DNA from: Sphingobacterium gobiense
GTDB taxonomy: Bacteria > Bacteroidota > Bacteroidia > Sphingobacteriales > Sphingobacteriaceae
Direction of reading: 5' to 3'
Length of the DNA stretch: 64,000 bases
Assembly (NCBI RefSeq): GCF_002980575.1
Contig: NZ_PVBS01000005.1
Coordinates: 124,001 to 188,000 of the forward strand
Part shown: positions 33,672 to 42,890 of the stretch, piece after piece
How the letters are laid out: each line of letters opens with the position of its first letter
How positions within the stretch are numbered: the first letter of the stretch is position 1
Made by a program: the position numbers and the translations under genes
Notes under the pieces: model-generated
The model's database searches: none
Told to the model about the DNA's origin: nothing
The model's input: only the letters and a program-made list of their open reading frames with translations

Positions 33672-34568
33672 TTAATTGCTCAATGTTCTAACCAATATCA
33701 AAATCGGCGCTACTTCAAGTGCGCAAAGATACAGAATTAAATAAAAAATTGAAAACTTTAGATTTCCGAACAAACGGAATGCAGCTCGTAAGAATCTATA
33801 TATAAACAAGATAGACACCAATACACTGAACAAAATTAACAGAATCTTAAAATATGTCGTGGGAACAAGCGCTACCGCTAGCAGGAAAGGCATCAAAAAA
33901 AGCATACTATTGAAGTAAACCAAGTAAAGTACCGTCACGTATTCCCTCACCAAACGACCTATTTCAAACACAAACGAAATAAACCTAATTAAGAGTATTT
34001 TAATAATGAACAATAATGCAACAAGAAACGCCGTTTGTACATAGTTTTCGAAGTTGAGAACATCAAAACGCACGAAAGACGATTCCATGAGCACGATGAA
34101 GAGACCTAACGCCAAGCTAAAGATAAAATACAGAAATATATACGGCCATGACGTGAGCATATTATCTTCTTTACTCATCTGCAACAATGCCCGCTCGTCG
34201 TAATAGGCTTGTACAATCATCGCAAAATCACCCGGAAAAGCTAGACGTACGAGTGCAATCGCCAAGAACAACAAGAAAACGACCAGCAGCACCCACACGG
34301 GGCGCTCACTTTTTATCTCCCCTTGCCCATGAGGTATGCTTTCAGTGGATCCCGCCATAGATTTCATATAATCCAGAGAGGCAACTGGATTTATACTGCG
34401 CTGCCTAATTTCAGTCAAAAGTTGTTCGAGGAGTTTGTTTGGGCGATCCTCCGCCGGCAGTATATAATTGAAATTATCTATTTCCATTCCTTCCACGCGA
34501 TTCCCCCACGCTATGCTGATTATCAAACAAAGTAGGCTACTCAAAAAGATACGCTTCAATAGATACAT
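33672..34568 (-). CDS. DUF4271 membrane protein
   Basis: A 298-residue protein with an N-terminal signal or anchor (FLSSLLCLIISIAWG), a hydrophilic stretch of about 65 residues, and then about six to seven transmembrane helices (for example PVWVLLVVFLLFLAIALVRL and VAPILILVRTL at the end). This matches the Bacteroidota-specific family DUF4271, which is regularly encoded upstream of hemD. Its function is unknown; conserved linkage suggests something tied to haem synthesis or to the membrane. Confidence 0.8.
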   Translation of the reverse strand: MYLLKRIFLSSLLCLIISIAWGNRVEGMEIDNFNYILPAEDRPNKLLEQLLTEIRQRSINPVASLDYMKSMAGSTESIPHGQGEIKSERPVWVLLVVFLLFLAIALVRLAFPGDFAMIVQAYYDERALLQMSKEDNMLTSWPYIFLYFIFSLALGLFIVLMESSFVRFDVLNFENYVQTAFLVALLFIIKILLIRFISFVFEIGRLVREYVTVLYLVYFNSMLFLMPFLLAVALVPTTYFKILLILFSVLVSILFIYRFLRAAFRLFGNLKFSIFYLILYLCALEVAPILILVRTLSN

Positions 34569-34633
34569 CCGAAAATTTTCTTACTTTGGCGTAAAGTTAG
34601 CATAATATCACCAAGCTGAAAAAAGAAAAAGAC

Positions 34634-35203
34634 ATGATGCCATCCGCTATTGAACGTTGCCCTTGGTGCGGTAACGATGATTTATACGTAAAATACCATG
34701 ATGAAGAATGGGGTAAAGAAGTATCTTCTGACACTGTTCTTTTCGAATTTCTCGTTCTTGAATCAGCGCAGGCTGGCTTAAGCTGGATTACGATCTTACG
34801 GCGGCGAGAAGGATATCGGAAAGCTTTTGCAGCATTCGATTATAAAAAAGTAGCACAATTTGATGAACGTAAAATTGAAGAGCTCGTACAGGACGAACGC
34901 ATCATACGTCACCGTGGAAAAATTGCATCAACCGTAAAAAATGCACAGGTATTTATACAAATACAACAGGAATTCGGATCATTTTACAACTATCTTTACA
35001 GCTTTATGCCAGAACGAAAACGCATCGTCAACTCGCCGAAAGACTTAAAATCAGCTCCAACACACAGCAAGGAATCGGATGCCATATCCAAGGATCTTAA
35101 AAAACGTGGAATAAAATTCTTCGGCACTACGATATGTTATGCATTTATGCAGGCCGTCGGTATGGTTGATGATCATCTGGACAGTTGTTCTTTTAAAAAT
35201 TAG
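34634..35203 (+). CDS. tag: DNA-3-methyladenine glycosylase I
   Basis: A 189-residue base-excision repair enzyme that removes 3-methyladenine. ERCPWCGNDDLYVKYHDEEWG holds the zinc-binding Cys and the conserved N-terminal motif; SAQAGLSWITILRRREGYRK has the catalytic Glu-containing helix region, and the C-terminal KKRGIKFFGTTICYAFMQAV with VDDHLDSC supplies the other zinc ligands. Length is normal. It stands alone, followed by hairpin repeat copy 2. Confidence 0.95.
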   Translation: MMPSAIERCPWCGNDDLYVKYHDEEWGKEVSSDTVLFEFLVLESAQAGLSWITILRRREGYRKAFAAFDYKKVAQFDERKIEELVQDERIIRHRGKIASTVKNAQVFIQIQQEFGSFYNYLYSFMPERKRIVNSPKDLKSAPTHSKESDAISKDLKKRGIKFFGTTICYAFMQAVGMVDDHLDSCSFKN

Positions 35204-35562
35204 TTTTTCCTTTTTTACCACAAAAAAAGAAACAAAAAAGTTCGCCGCTTCGAATGTTTTACATATGGGATAGTACTAGAAATGAGTTTGTACAGTTGTA
35301 AACATTCGCATGCGGCATTAGATGTTAACGGGGGATGGTGCAATGCGTAAATGAAAACAATCAATAACGCTTGGCGGTTATACGGATAAAATGGCCTTAT
35401 ATTGTTTTGCGGTCATTTTTCTGGAGATTATTTCGTTAAAAACAAAATAATGTTTGAGCGAAGCGAGTTTTATTTTGTTTAGGAATAAACAAGGGAAAAT
35501 AGCAAAACCATATTCAGCCTTGATTTTTTTGCTTCGTTTTTTCATCAAGGAAAAAATGAAGA
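35203..35562. repeat. Dispersed hairpin repeat family 1, copy 2
   Basis: The 378-base gap between tag and dusB is mostly this element. It starts TTTTTTACCACAAAAAAAGA, has arms at 35244-35263 (GCCGCTTCGAATGTTTTACA) and 35297-35316 (TGTAAACATTCGCATGCGGC), TAGTACTA in the loop (35271-35278), and ends TTTTTTGCTTCGTTTTTTCA...AAAAAATGAAG at about 35525-35561. Order and length match copy 1 at 10745-11105, though arm sequences have diverged with compensating changes. An inner AT-rich stem (AAAACAAAATAA / TTTATTTTGTTT) lies near 35440-35480. No gene is present. Confidence 0.65.
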
Positions 35563-35576
35563 AGAAAGAAATTCTG

Positions 35577-35584
35577 TAACTTTG
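35577..35584 (+). promoter_or_regulatory. -7 box of dusB
   Basis: TAACTTTG ends 15 bases before the ATG at 35600, matching TAnnTTTG. It shows that the in-frame TTG at 35582, which would lie inside the box, is not the start codon. Confidence 0.6.
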
Positions 35585-35599
35585 CAAAAAATCAACAAG

Positions 35600-36598
35600 A
35601 TGGCTGTAAAGATTGGTGAGCATATTGATTTAGGTAAATTTCCGTTACTACTGGCCCCTATGGAGGATGTCAGTGACCCGCCGTTCCGTTATGTGTGTAA
35701 GCAAAACGGGGTGGATATGATGTATACAGAGTTTATTTCTTCGGAGGGATTAATTCGCGACGCTGCTAAATCTAAACAGAAGCTTGACATCTTTGAATAC
35801 GAAAGGCCTATCGGTATACAGATATTCGGCTCCGATATTGAAAGCATGCGTCAGTCTGCCGAGATATGCACCTTAGCGCAACCGGATTTGATTGACATCA
35901 ATTATGGTTGCCCGGTAAAGAACGTTGCTTGTCGTGGGGCAGGCGCTAGTTTATTACAAGATATCGATAAAATGGTTGCTATGACTAAGGCTGTCGTTGA
36001 CGCCACGCCCCTCCCGGTAACTGTAAAAACCCGTCTCGGCTGGGATGATAATACTAAAAATGTATACGAAGTAGCAGAGCGCCTACAGGATGTGGGTATA
36101 AAGGCATTATCTATTCACGGACGTACAAGAGCCCAGATGTATAAAGGACAGGCCGACTGGAGCATGATACGCGATATAAAACGTAATCCACGTATTCAGA
36201 TTCCTATTTTTGGAAACGGTGATGTCGACTCTGTGGAAAAGGCTGCCGCCTGGCGAATGGAATATGAAGTCGACGGCATTATGATTGGACGCGCATCCAT
36301 TGGGTATCCTTGGATATTTCGGGAAATCAAACACTTCTTTGAAACAGGAGAACGATTGGGAGGCCCTACCATAGACGAGCGCGTTGAAGTCTGCAAGACG
36401 CATTTGACCAAGTCTATCGAATGGAAAGGGGATAAAACCGGTGTGTTTGAAATGCGACGTCATTACGCCAATTACTTTAAGGGTATACCGAACTTTAAAG
36501 AATATCGAACAAAGTTGGTGGGGTTAGGCGACCACAACGAAATTCTGGAAGTGCTGGAAGAGATCAAAGAAAAGTTCGCGGAAGATATGGCAGTGTAA
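35600..36598 (+). CDS. dusB: tRNA-dihydrouridine synthase B
   Basis: A 332-residue flavoenzyme that reduces uridine to dihydrouridine in the tRNA D-loop. The TIM barrel shows LLAPMEDVSDPPFRYVCK, the catalytic Cys in INYGCPVKNVACRGAGASLL, TVKTRLGWD, ALSIHGRTRAQMYKG and the FMN-phosphate motif IFGNGDVDS...DGIMIGRASIGYPW. ATG at 35600 (MAVKIGEHI) is chosen because an upstream in-frame TTG overlaps the promoter. It is convergent with the flippase gene, with only 2 bases between stops. Confidence 0.95.
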   Translation: MAVKIGEHIDLGKFPLLLAPMEDVSDPPFRYVCKQNGVDMMYTEFISSEGLIRDAAKSKQKLDIFEYERPIGIQIFGSDIESMRQSAEICTLAQPDLIDINYGCPVKNVACRGAGASLLQDIDKMVAMTKAVVDATPLPVTVKTRLGWDDNTKNVYEVAERLQDVGIKALSIHGRTRAQMYKGQADWSMIRDIKRNPRIQIPIFGNGDVDSVEKAAAWRMEYEVDGIMIGRASIGYPWIFREIKHFFETGERLGGPTIDERVEVCKTHLTKSIEWKGDKTGVFEMRRHYANYFKGIPNFKEYRTKLVGLGDHNEILEVLEEIKEKFAEDMAV

Positions 36599-36600
36599 AG

Positions 36601-38118
36601 TTATTTCAAATTATTTTTCCGTTGTAGGAGCAATTGCTCTATATTCTTCCTCTCCGAAAAAACAATCGCTGAACAGAACAATAATAGTAACCCGTTGCCG
36701 ATCCAGAAGTTACTATCAAAAATAAAGAAACTAGCAAGCGAGACGCCTAATCCAATCAAAAGATAAAGAATTATTTTTAGGAAATGATAGGGTATTGGAT
36801 AATATTTTTGTCCCCAAAAAAGAGATAATCCGATCATGGCCAAGTAGGCAGTAGTGGTTGTAGCAACAGCACCTGGATAGGAATAGATGGGTATCAACAG
36901 AAAATTCAAAACAATGGTTACGAGTGCCCCCGCTACAGATATATATACCGCAAAGCGCGTCTGATCCGTTAGCTTGTACCACACCGACAGGTTCATATAG
37001 ATTCCCAACAGTACAAAGTTTAAAAGTATAAACGGTACGACTTTGAGTCCTGTCCAGTAGATGTCTGGCTGGAGTTCATTCCCTTTGATAAAATCTTTAA
37101 GCCAATCCAAATTGACAACAATACCCACCATGACCAATACCATCAACATCACAAAGTACTCCATAATCTTTGCATACATATGGCGAGCATTCTCATTCTT
37201 GGCGTACGAAAAAAAGAAAGGTTCCGCACCTAAGCGAAAGGCGGTAACAAATAAGTTTAGAAAAACGGCTATTTTGGTTACGGCGGCATATATACCCAAT
37301 TCCGTTTCTCCATATTCTCCCGGCAGTAGTTTGCGAAAGAACATCTTATCCAGATTTTCATTGATAATAAATGATATATTAGCAATCAAAATGGGAAAGC
37401 TGTAGACCAACATGCTTTTCATCAATGGCTTGTCAATGCGCAACCGCAGCGTTAATATCTCCGGCAGCAATAAAAGCAGCGTAAACACACTGGCGAACAG
37501 GTTGGAAAGGAAAACGTATCCGAGCCATCCCTCCTGAAACCAACCCGAAGCAAAATTGGCCCAAAAAGGGGATGTTTTTATCCATTCGGGCAGACAGACG
37601 ATAAAAAACAGATTCGAAAATAGCGTAATGAAGATATTAATGAATTTGATATAGCCATAGCGAATAGGGCGTCCTTCTGCACGTAGTTTCGCAAAAGGCA
37701 CAACCGCCAATGCATCCGCCACTAAAATAAACACAAAATACTGGATATATTTTGCGTATTCTCCTGTATTACCATCTCCGGCGAACCATGAGGCTATCGG
37801 GTCTATAAAAGTGAGTACGGAAACAACTAACAACGACGAGGTAATCAACGTAATCACGAAACTGTTGTTAGAAACTCGTTCTTTATGTTTTGGTTCGACT
37901 TTCTGTAAAAACCGGAAATACGTGGTTTCCATGCCAAATGCTAGAATAGCATTCCACATAGATACCCAAGCGTAGAGGTCGGAATAAACCCCATACACAG
38001 CTGCATCTTTAAATTTTCGGAGATATATAGGCGTCATCAAAAAACTGATCATCCGGGAAACAATGGTTGTAAAACCATATATTACCGTATCACTCACAAA
38101 TTTTTTGATGGAAGACAC
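36601..38118 (-). CDS. Oligosaccharide flippase-like membrane protein
   Basis: A 505-residue protein with about 14 transmembrane helices, starting SSIKKFVSDTVIYGFTTIVSRMISFLMTPIYL, the standard beginning of Wzx/MurJ-like polysaccharide exporters of the MOP superfamily. It should flip lipid-linked saccharide units across the inner membrane. No glycosyltransferase neighbours are present, so this is not a classic O-antigen cluster. It starts 4 bases after the acylphosphatase stop and is probably co-transcribed with it. Confidence 0.85.
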   Translation of the reverse strand: MSSIKKFVSDTVIYGFTTIVSRMISFLMTPIYLRKFKDAAVYGVYSDLYAWVSMWNAILAFGMETTYFRFLQKVEPKHKERVSNNSFVITLITSSLLVVSVLTFIDPIASWFAGDGNTGEYAKYIQYFVFILVADALAVVPFAKLRAEGRPIRYGYIKFINIFITLFSNLFFIVCLPEWIKTSPFWANFASGWFQEGWLGYVFLSNLFASVFTLLLLLPEILTLRLRIDKPLMKSMLVYSFPILIANISFIINENLDKMFFRKLLPGEYGETELGIYAAVTKIAVFLNLFVTAFRLGAEPFFFSYAKNENARHMYAKIMEYFVMLMVLVMVGIVVNLDWLKDFIKGNELQPDIYWTGLKVVPFILLNFVLLGIYMNLSVWYKLTDQTRFAVYISVAGALVTIVLNFLLIPIYSYPGAVATTTTAYLAMIGLSLFWGQKYYPIPYHFLKIILYLLIGLGVSLASFFIFDSNFWIGNGLLLLFCSAIVFSERKNIEQLLLQRKNNLK

Positions 38119-38122
38119 GCGG

Positions 38123-38401
38123 CTATTTTTTCTTTTTTACGACTTCAAAATTCTGGAATGCTCGTAGGGTTCCCTCAACAGAACTGACTTTTTCAACTTC
38201 AGCACGATCAGGCCCTTCATGGCAGAACGCTAACAAAGCCTCAAGCGCAAAGGTCTCACCTTCAGCTTCTAAATAAACCGAACCGTTGGGTTGGTTCATA
38301 ACGAATCCTTTTACGCCAAGCTGATCTGCCACCGCCTTACACGTTGCACGATAATAAACGCCTTGTACCTTGCCTGTAATCGTAATATTCAGATGTTTCA
38401 T
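38123..38401 (-). CDS. Acylphosphatase
   Basis: A 92-residue enzyme hydrolysing acyl phosphates such as carbamoyl phosphate. GKVQGVYYRATC has the catalytic Arg and GFVMNQPNGSVYLEAEG the catalytic Asn. ATG at 38401 is the start: the frame can be extended to 38413 only through a TTG that lies in the promoter box at 38411-38418. Size and motifs are typical. Confidence 0.93.
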   Translation of the reverse strand: MKHLNITITGKVQGVYYRATCKAVADQLGVKGFVMNQPNGSVYLEAEGETFALEALLAFCHEGPDRAEVEKVSSVEGTLRAFQNFEVVKKKK

Positions 38402-38410
38402 TATTACAGT

Positions 38411-38441
38411 CAAACTTAGATAAATTCGCTTTTATATCCAA
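38411..38441 (-). promoter_or_regulatory. Promoter of the acylphosphatase-flippase pair
   Basis: On the minus strand TTG (38439-38441), a 20-base spacer and TAAGTTTG (38411-38418) match the consensus. The box ends 9 bases before the ATG at 38401, so the leader is a few bases at most. Confidence 0.65.
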
Positions 38442-38566
38442 TTTAATTATTCAAGGATATAAAAAGAATTTGCTCTAATTACCTTCGGTGAGCTCACAAC
38501 GCTCGGTTCTCCTCTGCCCCAAAATACTTTTTTTAGAGGGAACGTACATAAGAAAACGGAAAGAAA

Positions 38567-39736
38567 CTAAGCTATTCTTTTCAACGTGACCCGTTCCGTC
38601 AGACGCAAATTATTCATCCCCTCCAACAGTACTAAACCGGGTGTTTTACCAACCTCGATAGATCCTAGTTGATCTGCAAGTCCTAACACCGTCGCACCAT
38701 TAATCGTTGCCCATGGCAAGATTTGTAAGAAATCCAATTGGCTAAAGTGCGAAGAAAGCACTTTTAATTCCTCCAGAATATCAAGCGTATCATTAGATGC
38801 TAAACTGTCTGTGCCTACTACCATTCGGTTTTGGTTCGGAACAAAACTGAGTATTTTAGGTAGCTTACCTTCAATGTAGAGATTTGATTTCGGACAAACA
38901 CAAAAGTAAACATCTCTGCCCAAACGTTCGACAAAATCAATATCCTTTAAAGACATATAGGTGTTGTGAATCAACATCAGGGGATTGTTCTTTGGTAAGT
39001 GCGCAAGATAAGATTGGATAGAATTCCTTGCTTGCGCTTTGAACGAGTCCGCATTCAATCCCATTTCTTTGTAAAAATCTAGAAACTCTCCTTGCTTATA
39101 ACGATAAAGTCTATTCTCTTCATCGCTCTCTTGATTATGGACACTCAAGATATTATCTTCACTCACGAGCTTACGAAATGCTTTAAACAGTTCCTTCGAA
39201 CACGAATACGGAGCGTGCGGCGTAATAGAAGCGTGATTAGCGTCAAAATAGAATTCGATATCACGTGCCTTATCCACACGGACTTGTACATCTTCTTTTG
39301 TCATCGCCATCACCTCTACAAAGGTGTGATATTTTATGCTGCTATTGGTTTTCGTCTTTGCTGACAACGCCGTATTAACATGATCACCCACAGCTTGGAT
39401 GCCGTTATCGTACATCGTCTTATCAGCGGCTTCGATTTGCGCCAAAATATCTTTTTCTTTTGCAGACCGTTGTTTCATTACGTCCGCTAAAAAACGCGGC
39501 AGCCCAGTTCCTTTTTTTGTTTTACCAAGCATGTGCGACAATTCAATGTGGCAATGAGCATTGATAAACCCTGGTATTAAGACCCCGTCATAGAATTCTT
39601 TCTTCACATTGGACACGGCAGGATCCGTTTCTTTGTAGACCCCTTTAATCACGCCTGTTTTATCAATCGCAACGACCCCTTTTCGCATGAAATCTCCCTT
39701 AACAGGAATCACAATGCTTGCTGAAATATATCTCAT
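38567..39736 (-). CDS. Amidohydrolase-family metal-dependent deaminase
   Basis: A 389-residue amidohydrolase of the deaminase/chlorohydrolase branch. The metal-binding motif is PGFINAHCHIELSH near residue 60; later ligands are in SITPHAPYSCS and SVHNQESDEENR, and VVGTDSLASNDTLDILEEL has the last metal Asp. Relatives deaminate adenosine derivatives, guanine or aminodeoxyfutalosine. The last would fit a menaquinone route, but no other futalosine genes are here, so the substrate is left open. It is transcribed away from the TPP riboswitch region. Confidence 0.85.
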   Translation of the reverse strand: MRYISASIVIPVKGDFMRKGVVAIDKTGVIKGVYKETDPAVSNVKKEFYDGVLIPGFINAHCHIELSHMLGKTKKGTGLPRFLADVMKQRSAKEKDILAQIEAADKTMYDNGIQAVGDHVNTALSAKTKTNSSIKYHTFVEVMAMTKEDVQVRVDKARDIEFYFDANHASITPHAPYSCSKELFKAFRKLVSEDNILSVHNQESDEENRLYRYKQGEFLDFYKEMGLNADSFKAQARNSIQSYLAHLPKNNPLMLIHNTYMSLKDIDFVERLGRDVYFCVCPKSNLYIEGKLPKILSFVPNQNRMVVGTDSLASNDTLDILEELKVLSSHFSQLDFLQILPWATINGATVLGLADQLGSIEVGKTPGLVLLEGMNNLRLTERVTLKRIA

Positions 39737-39791
39737 TTAACTAATTGAACTATTTTGTTGTTTCTATTAGAATCAAAAATGACGCCATAAT

Positions 39792-39821
39792 TTGAGAATA
39801 GCAAATTAATCTTTACTTTTG
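39792..39821 (+). promoter_or_regulatory. Promoter of the TPP-riboswitch transcript
   Basis: TTG at 39792-39794, a 19-base spacer and TACTTTTG at 39814-39821 match the Bacteroidota consensus and place the transcription start at about 39828, directly at the beginning of the aptamer. Confidence 0.7.
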
Positions 39822-39830
39822 CGGTTATCG

Positions 39831-39934
39831 AAAGGGGTGCCTTGTTGTTTGAACACAAAAACGGGCTGAGATTACACCCAGTTTCGCATAATTGCGAAAC
39901 GCACCTGATCCAGATAATGCTGGCGTAGGGAGGT
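39831..39934 (+). promoter_or_regulatory. TPP riboswitch (THI element)
   Basis: Conserved aptamer parts appear in order: GGGGTGCC (39834-39841), GGCTGAGATTACACCC (about 39863-39879), a variable stem GTTTCGCATAATTGCGAAAC, and CCTGATCCAGATAATGCTGG followed by CGTAGGGAGG. These are the thiamine pyrophosphate binding core. It sits 72 bases before the start of a TonB-dependent receptor gene. When TPP is abundant it should shut down expression; no T-tract terminator was seen, so control may be at translation initiation. Confidence 0.95.
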
Positions 39935-40005
39935 TTAGTTGAATAATAAAGCTGTTGCTAACCCCTGGTAATAGTATGTTTAACTTAGTTTAATTGTTTA
40001 TTTTT

Positions 40006-42387
40006 ATGTTAAAACATGGAATTATTACCGTGGCGATGCTATTCGGAGCACTCTTCGCTTTTGCACAAAGCCAATTTACCGTTCGAGTCCTCGACATCAA
40101 CCAAAAACCTTTGCTTGGAGCAACGGTCATATTTCAAGGAATCACAAAAACCAGTGATATAGAGGGCGTAGCTGCATTTCCAAACGTAGAACAGACGGTT
40201 TCCGATTTACGCGTTCGCTACATAGGATATGCTCCTTATCACAAACAAGTAAACCCAAGTCAACAAGCAGAACTTACGGTAGTACTGTATACAGAAACAA
40301 GAATGACCGGTGAAGTACAGGTCATGGCGACACGAGCGGGAGACAACGCTGCAACGACCTATAAAAACATTTCAAAAGAAGATATTACGCGCGGCAATCT
40401 CGGACAAGATATCCCGTATTTACTCGACCAGACACCGTCCGTAGTCATCGGCTCGGACGCCGGCGGGGGAATTGGCTATACCAACATGACAATCCGCGGG
40501 TCGGACAACCAGCGTATCAATGTGACCCTGAATGGTATCCCATTAAATGATGCAGAGAGTATGGGATCTTTCTTTGTAAATCTACCAGATTTTGCTTCAA
40601 GCTCCGAAAGTATCCAGATTCAACGTGGTATAGGAACTTCCACCAACGGTGCAGGAGCGTTTGGCGCCTCACTTAATATCCAGTCGGATGCACTAGAGCT
40701 AAACCCATACGCAGAACTAAATAATAGCGTTGGTTCTTATAATACGTGGAAAAATACGTTTAAAGTGGGCTCCGGATTAATTCAAGATAAATTTGCATTC
40801 AATGCACGATTATCACGAATTAGTTCCGATGGCTATATCGACCGCGCTTCATCCGATTTAAAATCTTTCTATATCGATGCGGGATACTATGGTGAAAAGC
40901 ATCACTTGAAAGCCACTGTATTCTCCGGCAAGGAGAAAACTTATCAGGCGTGGGATGGCGTACCAGAAGAAATGCTGGAAGATAACCGTCGCTATAATGG
41001 TTTTACATACGAAAACCAAACCGACAACTACACGCAGACCCACCATCATCTTCACTACAACTATTTTGCGTCTGACCAGACTACACTAAACATGGCGTTG
41101 CACTATACGCGCGGAGCTGGTTATTACGAAGAAGACAGAAAAGGAGAGCCATTTAGTGGATACGGTTTAGCGCCTATCAATATCGGCGATTCTACGATCA
41201 ACAGCACAGATCTTATCCGTCGCCGTTGGTTGGACAACTATTTTTATGGAACGGTATTCTCTATCCATCATCAGGTGAATGAAAACCACAATTTGATTTT
41301 CGGTGGAGGCGCCAATCAATATCGGGGCGATCATTATGGTGAAGTAATTTGGGCACAATATGCATCGGATAGCCAATTAGGCGACAAGTACTATTTCAAC
41401 GACGCAGAGAAAAATGATGTCAATGTATATGGTAAATGGAACGCTACCTTTGGTGCGATGCGCTTGTATACGGATTTGCAATACCGTTTAGTCGATTACA
41501 CTTTCGAGGGATATAACCATAATCTGGAACTGGCAGATGTGAATGTAAAACATCATTTCTTCAACCCGAAAATAGGGGCTACTTACCTCTTGTCGCCCAC
41601 AGCCAATGTTTACGCTTCGTATGCATTCGGCAATAAAGAACCGGTTCGCGATGACTATGTGGAATCCTCCCCCAACGCGCGACCAGAAGCTGAAAGAATG
41701 CATAATATTGAAATGGGATACCGATTGAGAAGGGAATCATTAAATATTGGCGGAAACTTGTATGGTATGTTCTATAAAAATCAACTGATCAAGACCGGTG
41801 AAATCAACGACGTCGGTGGTTCAATACGCGAAAACGTACCTGATAGTTATCGCCTCGGCTTAGAACTGGATGCCGCGTGGCAATTATCAGAACATTTCCG
41901 ATGGAAAGCCACGGCAGGATTGAGCCAAAATAAGATCAAGAACTATACGGAATACCTTACCGTTATGGACGAAGACTGGAATGAATTGGACGGGCCACAG
42001 GTAGAACAACATTACCGCTCAACGACGATTTCCTTCTCGCCATCCACTATTTTGTCCAATGAGTTTTCCTATTCACCTATACGCCCGCTGGAATTTAGTG
42101 TGGCTAGCAAATACGTATCAAGGCAATATCTGGACAATACGCAGTCGACAGACCGTAGCGTGGATCCTTTCTTTGTAAACAATCTGCGTATACGTTATAA
42201 TTTCTCGTTGTTAGGGATGAACGATATAGATGCTAATTTAGCTATTAACAATATCTTCAACGAAAAGTACGAGTCACACGGTTATACATATGGTGGGATC
42301 ACGCCTGATGGAACGCGTCTTTACGGCAATGCCTATTTTCCGCAAGCGGAAACAAATTTCCTGTTCGGCTTGAATATTCGGTTTTAA
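40006..42387 (+). CDS. TonB-dependent receptor, probable thiamine uptake
   Basis: A 793-residue outer-membrane receptor. ATG at 40006 (MLKHGIITVAMLFGALFAFAQ) begins the signal peptide; an upstream in-frame ATG at 39994 is less likely. Domains: CarboxypepD_reg-like (about 22-105), plug (about 110-230, with VMATRAGDNAATTYKNISKE and IQRGIGTSTNGAGAFGASLN), and barrel ending FPQAETNFLFGLNIRF. The TPP riboswitch immediately upstream strongly suggests thiamine or a precursor as substrate, as for other THI-box-controlled outer-membrane receptors in Bacteroidota. It has no SusD partner. Confidence 0.92.
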   Translation: MLKHGIITVAMLFGALFAFAQSQFTVRVLDINQKPLLGATVIFQGITKTSDIEGVAAFPNVEQTVSDLRVRYIGYAPYHKQVNPSQQAELTVVLYTETRMTGEVQVMATRAGDNAATTYKNISKEDITRGNLGQDIPYLLDQTPSVVIGSDAGGGIGYTNMTIRGSDNQRINVTLNGIPLNDAESMGSFFVNLPDFASSSESIQIQRGIGTSTNGAGAFGASLNIQSDALELNPYAELNNSVGSYNTWKNTFKVGSGLIQDKFAFNARLSRISSDGYIDRASSDLKSFYIDAGYYGEKHHLKATVFSGKEKTYQAWDGVPEEMLEDNRRYNGFTYENQTDNYTQTHHHLHYNYFASDQTTLNMALHYTRGAGYYEEDRKGEPFSGYGLAPINIGDSTINSTDLIRRRWLDNYFYGTVFSIHHQVNENHNLIFGGGANQYRGDHYGEVIWAQYASDSQLGDKYYFNDAEKNDVNVYGKWNATFGAMRLYTDLQYRLVDYTFEGYNHNLELADVNVKHHFFNPKIGATYLLSPTANVYASYAFGNKEPVRDDYVESSPNARPEAERMHNIEMGYRLRRESLNIGGNLYGMFYKNQLIKTGEINDVGGSIRENVPDSYRLGLELDAAWQLSEHFRWKATAGLSQNKIKNYTEYLTVMDEDWNELDGPQVEQHYRSTTISFSPSTILSNEFSYSPIRPLEFSVASKYVSRQYLDNTQSTDRSVDPFFVNNLRIRYNFSLLGMNDIDANLAINNIFNEKYESHGYTYGGITPDGTRLYGNAYFPQAETNFLFGLNIRF

Positions 42388-42402
42388 TTTCTATTTTGCA
42401 AC

Positions 42403-42849
42403 ATGCGAGCAGTTATACAACGGGTTACCCAAGCCTCGTGTACCGTAGATGGCGTATGTACAGGAGAAATTAAACAGGGATTGTTGGTATTATTGGGTAT
42501 AGAAGAAGATGATACCGATAGCGAGACGGAATGGGTGGCTCACAAATTGGTCAATCTCCGTATATTTTCTGACGAGGCTGGCTTAATGAACAAGTCCATT
42601 CAAGACATAGCTGGCAATATTCTTCTTATATCCCAATTTACATTGATTGCACAGACCAGAAAAGGTAATCGACCGTCTTTTATCCGCGCGGCAAAACCCA
42701 ACAAAGCGGAGCAGTTATACCAAACCATGAGTGAACGTTTATCCGCGCTACTGAACAAACAGGTACAGATGGGTGTCTTTGGAGCGGATATGGAGATCGA
42801 TTTGTGTAACGATGGTCCGGTAACGATCATTTTGGACACAAAAGAGTGA
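42403..42849 (+). CDS. dtd: D-aminoacyl-tRNA deacylase
   Basis: A 148-residue editing enzyme that hydrolyses D-aminoacyl-tRNA (and glycyl-tRNA-Ala). MRAVIQRVTQASCTVDG, the active-site SQFTLIA and the cross-subunit Gly-cisPro motif in CNDGPVTIILDT are all present. Length is typical. It begins 15 bases after the receptor stop, with a TATTTTG sequence four bases before the ATG that may be a separate promoter. Confidence 0.96.
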   Translation: MRAVIQRVTQASCTVDGVCTGEIKQGLLVLLGIEEDDTDSETEWVAHKLVNLRIFSDEAGLMNKSIQDIAGNILLISQFTLIAQTRKGNRPSFIRAAKPNKAEQLYQTMSERLSALLNKQVQMGVFGADMEIDLCNDGPVTIILDTKE

Positions 42850-42890
42850 TGAATTATGGGTGCTAATTACGAACATATAAACTATTTCTA

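Noticed and set aside
38414..38566. Possible terminator in the acylphosphatase/amidohydrolase gap
   Set aside because: Only short, poorly paired stems (CCTCT / AGAGG) are present; not convincing.
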